The position numbers and the translations under genes were made by a program. A stretch of 64,000 nt of DNA from Plenodomus lindquistii (lineage: Eukaryota > Ascomycota > Dothideomycetes > Pleosporales > Leptosphaeriaceae): contig JANUWI010000001.1 in NCBI GenBank assembly GCA_025504975.1, positions 2,542,001 to 2,606,000 on the forward strand. The letters are read 5' to 3'. Below the pieces are notes generated by a model, which saw only the letters and a program-made list of their open reading frames with translations, was not told the DNA's origin and ran no database searches. How positions within the stretch are numbered: position 1 is the first letter of the stretch; every line of letters begins with the position of its first letter. Shown piece by piece: positions 58,001 through 64,000 of this stretch.

Positions 58001-60458
58001 TATAGCTCTAATATAATTTAGCTATATTATAAACACGTAGTTATAGTTAGACTAGAAGCTAGTAAATATAAGCGTTTTTTATCTATTAGTAGACGTTTTA
58101 TAATACGCTACTTTATATACCTAAATAGTACTTAGACTATAGATAGAATAACACTTCTAGTAGAAATGCTATTATAAGTAAAAGTTTTATAGTATAACTA
58201 AAAGATAGTAAACTATAGCTAAGTTTTTACCTAGCTTACTATACTAAAGTTAGATGTAAAAAGGCTGTTTTCTATACTACTTTTCTTTTCTATATAGCTA
58301 ATAGAGTTAGTGCTGTTCTAGATAGCTATAAAAAAACTAATATTTAGTAAAATAGTATTACTTTTACACATTTCTAATATATTTATCTCTAGAAATTCTA
58401 TTACTATAGTATAGTCTTCGCGTTTATTATAGCTTAGTATAAAGCGTTTATTTTTATATAAAAAGGTTATAGTAATAGAATAAAAAAGAGCTATTTAGTA
58501 TTTTAAGTATAATCTAGTAGTAACTCTAATATACTTTTACTAGAAGTTCTACTACTAGCTAGTTTAAAAAGGTCTATTAGGCGCGCGGCTGTATTTTACA
58601 GTTAAATTAGACCTATTATATAGATAATAATAGGTTAGGTATATTATAGAATATAGCTACTTTTTATAGGTTTACTAGTATTTATATAAACTATTTATAT
58701 AAAAAAAGACTTTATAGCACTAGTTATAGGTTTATAAAGAATCTATATTATATTAATATGTATATAAACGTATATTATAAGTTAAATTATAGTAGGTATT
58801 ACGTAGTTAGTAATATCTATAGTAAGTTATAAGCAGGATTTACTATATAGGTACCTAAGTATAGTAAATAGCGCGTTACTTTTATAACTTTATATTATAT
58901 AACGCGTATACTTTTTCTATACCTAGCGCTATAACTATTATAACAGCCTAATAAATAACCTATTACATATAAAAACTTATAATTTAAACTATTTACCTAT
59001 AGTAAAGCTAGACGCACGTATAGATATAAAGTTTAGACTAGTAAAAGTAGTTTTCTATCTAAAGTTATTATTTACGCTATTTAATTTTTTTATATACCTC
59101 TCTATATAACTATAGTTATATTTAATAGCTCTTTTAATAGCTGTCTATAAACTAGTTATAGGCTATACTATTAATAAAACCTATATAGATACCTAGTTTT
59201 ATCTAATAAAGTAATTTTAGTATAGTATAAAAGCTACTAGAAGGTCTATAGTATATAGTTATTATTAATCTCTAGCTAGACCTAGATATTAATACTGTTT
59301 ATAAAAAGCAGCTAGCTAGGCTACTCTAATTAGGCTTTTTTTACTTACTTTTTTTAGTATCTAATCTTTTTTTAAAACTCTAAAAGAAGTAATAATAGAA
59401 ATTTTATTACTTTTATACTTTAGATTAAATTAACTAAAATCTTCCTGCTTTAAACCTCTAGAGTTATAAAGTATAAAAGTGTATCCTTTAATACCTTTAA
59501 ATAAAGTTAATAGAAAGTAGCTATAGGCTCTATTTTACTTATAATAGTTATAGTTAAATCTAAAGTTACTTAAAACCTCTATTTCTATATTTTATAACTA
59601 GCGCTGCTACTAGAACTACTAACTCTATATTATTAGAGACTCTATATTATTAAAGCTTTATTATAAAAAAGGGTACTATAAAGTTTAATAAAAGGTCTAA
59701 AGATTAAAACCTAGGTTCTATTTACTATAGTAAGCTAAGTTATAACTTTAGCTAAACTATAGTTAACGTCTACTAGTAATAAAAACCCTTTTTACTAAGT
59801 TTTCTAATATAACGCCTAATAATTAGTTAATATTATTAAGATAGTGCTTAGCTAGCTAGAGAGCGTTATCTAAATTAATTACTAATTAGCTTTTAGAAAA
59901 ATATAAATGTGTACCTACTTATATACTCTATACTAGTTAACTATTACTATACTAAGCCTTTAAAGTCTGCAGCTATAGACTAATCTAGTAAGTATAGTAA
60001 ATTTATTAAGTTTAGTAGATATATAAAATTTAATAAAACTAAATAAACTAAGCTTTATAGAAAGTGTAATATCTAAACATACTAAGCGTAATAATTTAAA
60101 AAACTAAAGTTCTAAGCGCTATACCTAATATAGAAATGTGTATACTAAATATAAAGTATTATAGTTATAACTACTAAGTATATAAAAAAAGCTACTAGAA
60201 GGTTATAAGTCTCTAATAATTTCCTAGCCTATTATATAGCTAATAAGAGTAAACGTTACTAGCTTCTATATAGAGTAAAAAGAAAAAGCTAATATAGAAC
60301 TATTATTATATTATTAGGTAGGCTACTAACTCTCTACTAAAAATATAGTTAATACTATTAGAAGCGCTAGTTAGACTATAGATATTTAAAATATAACTAG
60401 TCTATAATAGAGCTAATTATATATCTAAAAATAAAACTATTACTAAGTTTAATAGTAT

Positions 60459-60660
60459 TAGAGTAGATAAGCTATATATTCTTTAAAGCTTTTAAAGCCT
60501 TTAGATTAGATATGCTGTGTATTCTTTAATCTTTTAAAACTTTTAGATTAGATATACTATATATCTTTTAATTCTTTAAAGCCTTTAGATTAGATATACT
60601 ATATATTCTTTAAACTTTTAAAACTTTTAGAGTAAATAAGCTATGTACTCTCTAAAGCCT
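60459..60660. repeat. 42-43-bp tandem repeat, about 4.7 copies
   Basis: Units start at 60459, 60502, 60544, 60586 and 60628. The core is TAGATTAGATATACTATATA, then TTCTTTAAACTTTTAAAAC. The period stays 42-43 bp. Confidence 0.85.
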
Positions 60661-60862
60661 AATATATCTACTATATATTACTATTCTAGTAAGTAGCTCT
60701 AACTATAATATACTCTAATAAGTAATATAAAGTTACGCCTATAATAGGCAACGTGCCTAGTAAATATATTAGTAAATAGACTACGTAAAAAAAGTAGAGG
60801 CTTAGTTCTAAAAGTATAATTAAACTAGAATAACGCCTATAACGCGTAATAGATTAATAGTA

Positions 60863-61108
60863 CTAGTAATAAGTAGCTTTAGTAGCGCTAGTAATAAGCA
60901 GCTTTAATAGCGCTAGTAATAAATAGCTTTAGCAGCGCTAGTAATAAATAGCTTTAGTAGCGCTAGTAATAAATAGCTTTAACAGCGCTAGTAATAAATA
61001 GCTTTAGTAGCGCTAGTAATAAATAGCTTAATAATAAATAGCTTTAGTAGTACTAGTAATAAATAGCTTTAGTAGCGCTAGTAATAAATAGCTTTAGCAG
61101 CGCAGGTA
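60863..61108. repeat. 25-bp minisatellite, about 10 copies
   Basis: Units start at 60863, 60888, 60913 and so on, each near CTAGTAATAAATAGCTTTAG then CAGCG or TAGCG. One truncated unit at about 61013..61035 breaks the phase. Confidence 0.9.
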
Positions 61109-61652
61109 ATAAAAAAAAAGGTTAGTATTAACTATAGAATGTTAGTAGTAATAGTACCTTTTAAAAGTAGAGAAAAAAAAGAGAAGAATATAAAAAAGGA
61201 GGTAGAGAGGTAGTAGACTTATATATATAGGTCGCTTAATATAGTAAAAGTAAAAGTAAACTATATAGTAGGTTATATATTATACTAGTAATAAAATAAT
61301 AATTACGCGCGTATAGAGGGACTTAGTTATTTTAAACTATACTTTATATAAAAGAGTTAAAAAACTACTACTATTTACGTATAGATAATAGTACTAGGCT
61401 TTTAACTACTAGATAGAACTATATAGCTACTAATATACTTAATTATTATTAAATTTATATACTATATTCTAACTTTAATGTAAATATATATATCTTTTAA
61501 TTTTATTTTAAATTAAATGTTTTATAAAATACCTAGAGTAGTAATTTATATTAGAGGTTAAGTTAAAGCTATATACTAGTAGCGTATTACTACTACCTAT
61601 ACTATTATAGAAATAGCTAGCAATTCTATATAATCTAGCATATAAAACTATT

Positions 61653-61712
61653 ATTATAGAGCTTTTTAAAGCCTATAGCTAGCTAGTATTATAGAGCTTT
61701 TTAAAGCGCGTA
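61653..61712. repeat. 35-bp direct duplication
   Basis: ATTATAGAGCTTTTTAAAGC occurs at 61653 and again at 61688. Confidence 0.8.
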
Positions 61713-61761
61713 GGGTTATTTTTAACTTTAACGCTAGCAAGTAAAAGAGGCCTACAGCGTT

Positions 61762-61844
61762 AGAGCTAGTAGAGAGACTAGAGTAGGTACTATAATTAGA
61801 GCTAGTAGAAAAACTAGAGTAGGTACTATAATTAGAGCTAGTAC
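61762..61844. repeat. 36-bp tandem repeat, 2.3 copies
   Basis: AGAGCTAGTAGAGAGACTAG then AGTAGGTACTATAATT at 61762; near-identical copy at 61798; partial copy at 61834. Confidence 0.85.
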
Positions 61845-62000
61845 TATTAAAAACTATTATAGAGTAGTTTTTAACTTTTTATTTTTAAGCTTAAAAGCTT
61901 CTATTTTATGTACGTGCTACGCTTTTAGATTTTTAATTTTAGTTTTTTTCTAATACTCTAAAAAAACAATTTACTAACTAAGCTTTTTAACTATTAAACT

Positions 62001-62112
62001 AGCTAGAGGAGTTTTAGTATTCTTTTAAAAGATATTAAAACTGCTATATATAGCTAGAGAAGTTTTAGTATTCTTTTAAAAAATATTAAAACTGCTGTAT
62101 ACAGCTAGAGAG
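62001..62112. repeat. 51-bp tandem repeat, 2.2 copies
   Basis: Units start at 62001, 62052 and 62103 with AGCTAGAGRAGTTTTAGTAT, TCTTTTAAAARATATTAAAA, CTGCT. Confidence 0.85.
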
Positions 62113-62340
62113 AGGATAAAAAGATTAAAAAATAAGTTAGAGGCGTTAATAGTACTATAGAGTACACCTACGTTACTTATATTAAAGCTCTAGCTGCTAT
62201 AAAAAACAAGTTAAAAAGGTTAATAGTACTATAGAGTATACTAGTATTATTTATATTAAAGCTAGAACTCTATAACTATAGATTAGCTACTACCTAGCCG
62301 CTATAAAAGGCAAGTTAGAGGGGTTAATAGTGCTATAGAG

Positions 62341-62490
62341 TACACCTGCATTACTTATACTAAAAATAACTTTAAAGTTATAAACTATTAGATTTATAAA
62401 AGATTATAGTACTATAAAGTACACCTACGTTACTTATACTAAAAATAACTTTAAAGTTATAAACTATTAGGTTTATAAAAAATTATTATA
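62341..62490. repeat. 79-bp tandem repeat, about two copies
   Basis: TACACCTGCATTACTTATAC at 62341 and TACACCTACGTTACTTATAC at 62420, each followed by TAAAAATAACTTTAAAGTTA and TAAACTATTAG. Related short blocks (TAATAGTACTATAGAGTA) also occur at about 62148 and 62221. Confidence 0.8.
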
Positions 62491-64000
62491 TATCTAGTAA
62501 TAGGCTAAATAGTGTAGTAATAACTATGTTTTATAGTCTAGTATTACCTTTTTAAAAGATGTATAATAGGTTTTTACTAAAGTTAATAATATATACGTAG
62601 CTGTCTAGGCTATTAGAAAAAAGCGTATTATAGTTATTAGTATAGAAAATTTAGCTAGAGTTACTTTTAGTAGAAAGTAAGTAGTTATAGGTATTAATAG
62701 AAAAAAAGTAGTTATAGATATTAATAAGCTCTAAAAATATTATATTATATATTATATAAACACCTATATATATAAAGCTAAATTATACTATAAAGTAAAA
62801 AAAACATAATTATAAGTTATTCTTTAGTGTTAAGCGCTACTACTAGAGCTTAATATATAGTAAAAAGACTAGGCTATACTTATTATTTTAATAGATATAT
62901 CCTTCTAGTAGTAGCAGCTATTTTAATCTAGCTTATATTTTTTATAAGCTGCCTATATTTTAGTAATAGATAAGTTTTTTAGCTACTACTACTAGTACTA
63001 CGCCTATTTATTACTAGGCTTAGAGATTAAAAAAGATTTTTAGAGTTACTCTGCGTATATCTGCTATACTTTAAAGTTTATACTACTATACTAGAGCTTA
63101 GGTAGCTTAATTATTTAGCGTTTTTACTAATCTATATTAATATATCTCTAATCTAGAAGTTTTTATATTATAGGCAGAGTACTGCGTAATTAGAGGTTAG
63201 TAGTATATATAAACTTTAGCTAACTATACTACTACTATTTACTACTTTAACTATTTAGTATATAAAGCAGTAGCTTAAACTATATATAAAGTAAAAAAAA
63301 AGATATAAAATATATAGTAATTATAGTAGAAGTAGATAGAGAGAATAGAGTTTAAATTTATAGTAAAAAAAACTAGGTACTATAGATTATTTAGAGTTAC
63401 TCTACACTATTCTAGAGCTAGTACTAGTAGAGTATAAACTACTATACTTTACTTTTTTAGCAGCTTATTTACTAGGTGTTTTTAGCTACTCTAGAATAGC
63501 ATAGAGTTAGTTAGTAGAGGTTATTTAGAGTTACTCTATATAAAACTTTTAATAACTTTTATATACTTTTACTACTACGCTGTATATTAAAGGCCTATTT
63601 TAATAGAGATACTACTACTTACTAATAATATAATAGTATTTTAAAAGAACTATATATAGTATAGTAGTTTTAATAGAGTATAGAAAAAGTAGTATACTAG
63701 TATAGTATATAATTTACAGCTAGGCTAAATAGAATACTAGTAATATAATTAATATAGAATAATATATATTAATAAAAATATAACGCGTAAGCCTAGTACT
63801 AGTAAATAGTATTTATAACTTATGTATTAGTATATAAAGTATAGAATAGATATAGTACTAGTACAGCGTATAGTTTATAACTAGAAAAAGTAGAATTTAA
63901 ATAACGTAATTAATATATAGTATTATTAGTTTATATAGATAGAACGCGTAGATAAATAGAATTAGAGACTTTTAGTTTAGTATATAATAGGTAAGTGTTT

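Larger units (their letters stand above)
40808..64000. repeat. AT-rich RIP-degraded repeat region, right part
   Basis: Continuation of the dead DNA after the Copia insertion, running to the window end. It has the same composition and dinucleotide bias as the left part: in 45301..45900 I count 3 CpA and 1 TpG against about 12 CpG. No useful open frame exists on either strand. The stretch from about 49,050 to 51,600 is slightly richer in C and has GTAGTAG-rich patches (49,856-49,935). The palindromes and tandem arrays I can define are listed separately; the remainder is unresolved ancient repeats. Confidence 0.85.

Noticed and set aside
60863..61108. The 25-bp array as a CRISPR
   Set aside because: Units are contiguous with no spacers, and the host is a eukaryote.
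19434..64000. AT-rich DNA as mitochondrial sequence or assembly contamination
   Set aside because: No mitochondrial genes or rRNA, strong CpA-specific depletion, and the embedded nuclear-type Copia element with a target duplication in this DNA.

Overview
The window looks like a chromosome segment of a filamentous ascomycete. The introns are 45-57 bp, start with GT, end with AG and often carry a CTAAC/CTGAC branch site. The genes are fungal families (an Mtr-like amino-acid permease, a fructosyl-amine-oxidase-like flavoenzyme, a Gyp5/EVI5-like TBC protein). The genome is split into gene-bearing DNA of ordinary GC and long, extremely AT-rich DNA with the signature of repeat-induced point mutation (RIP). 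A Dothideomycete/Pleosporales-type genome is my best guess, but it is inferred from architecture only.

Region 1 (1-16.6 kb) holds the genes: an MDR dehydrogenase cut by the left edge (+); a FAD-dependent amine oxidase (-, two exons); a histidine-phosphatase/phosphoglycerate-mutase-like gene (+, five exons including one odd intron); an AAAP amino-acid transporter (+, single exon); a 595-aa nuclear-type protein with a histone-H1-like Lys/Ala tail and a possible SANT-like segment (+); a 62-aa tail-anchored mini-protein candidate (+); and a TBC-domain RabGAP with a long coiled-coil tail (+, three exons). These look like independent housekeeping or transport genes. I see no cluster logic that ties them into one pathway.

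Region 2 (about 16.86-19.31 kb) is a GC-normal block made almost entirely of a strongly diverged tandem repeat of about 50 bp. Two unit types alternate, giving a period near 100 bp, and four copies of a TATAAA-bearing segment interrupt it. It ends at an abrupt composition boundary near 19,433.

Region 3 (19.43-64.0 kb) is about 20-25% GC with CpA and TpG almost absent while CpG survives, as RIP predicts. It holds degraded repeats: a probable dead LTR element (about 19.73-26.38 kb), a 777-bp direct repeat (29.8 and 48.3 kb), a family of about 55-bp palindromes, and many short tandem arrays, densest at 60.4-62.5 kb.

Inserted in this dead DNA at 35,619-40,807 is a young, un-RIPped Ty1/Copia retrotransposon on the minus strand. 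It has 187-bp LTRs that read as identical, a 5-bp target duplication (ATTAT), and intact protease, integrase, reverse transcriptase and RNase H motifs. Its Gag and Pol lie in the same frame and are separated by one UGA followed by CUA, the classic leaky-stop context. This suggests that Pol is made by programmed stop-codon readthrough. A half-tRNA-Lys(CUU) primer site is also suggested. The readthrough junction and the degenerate 50-bp array are the two most interesting signals here.
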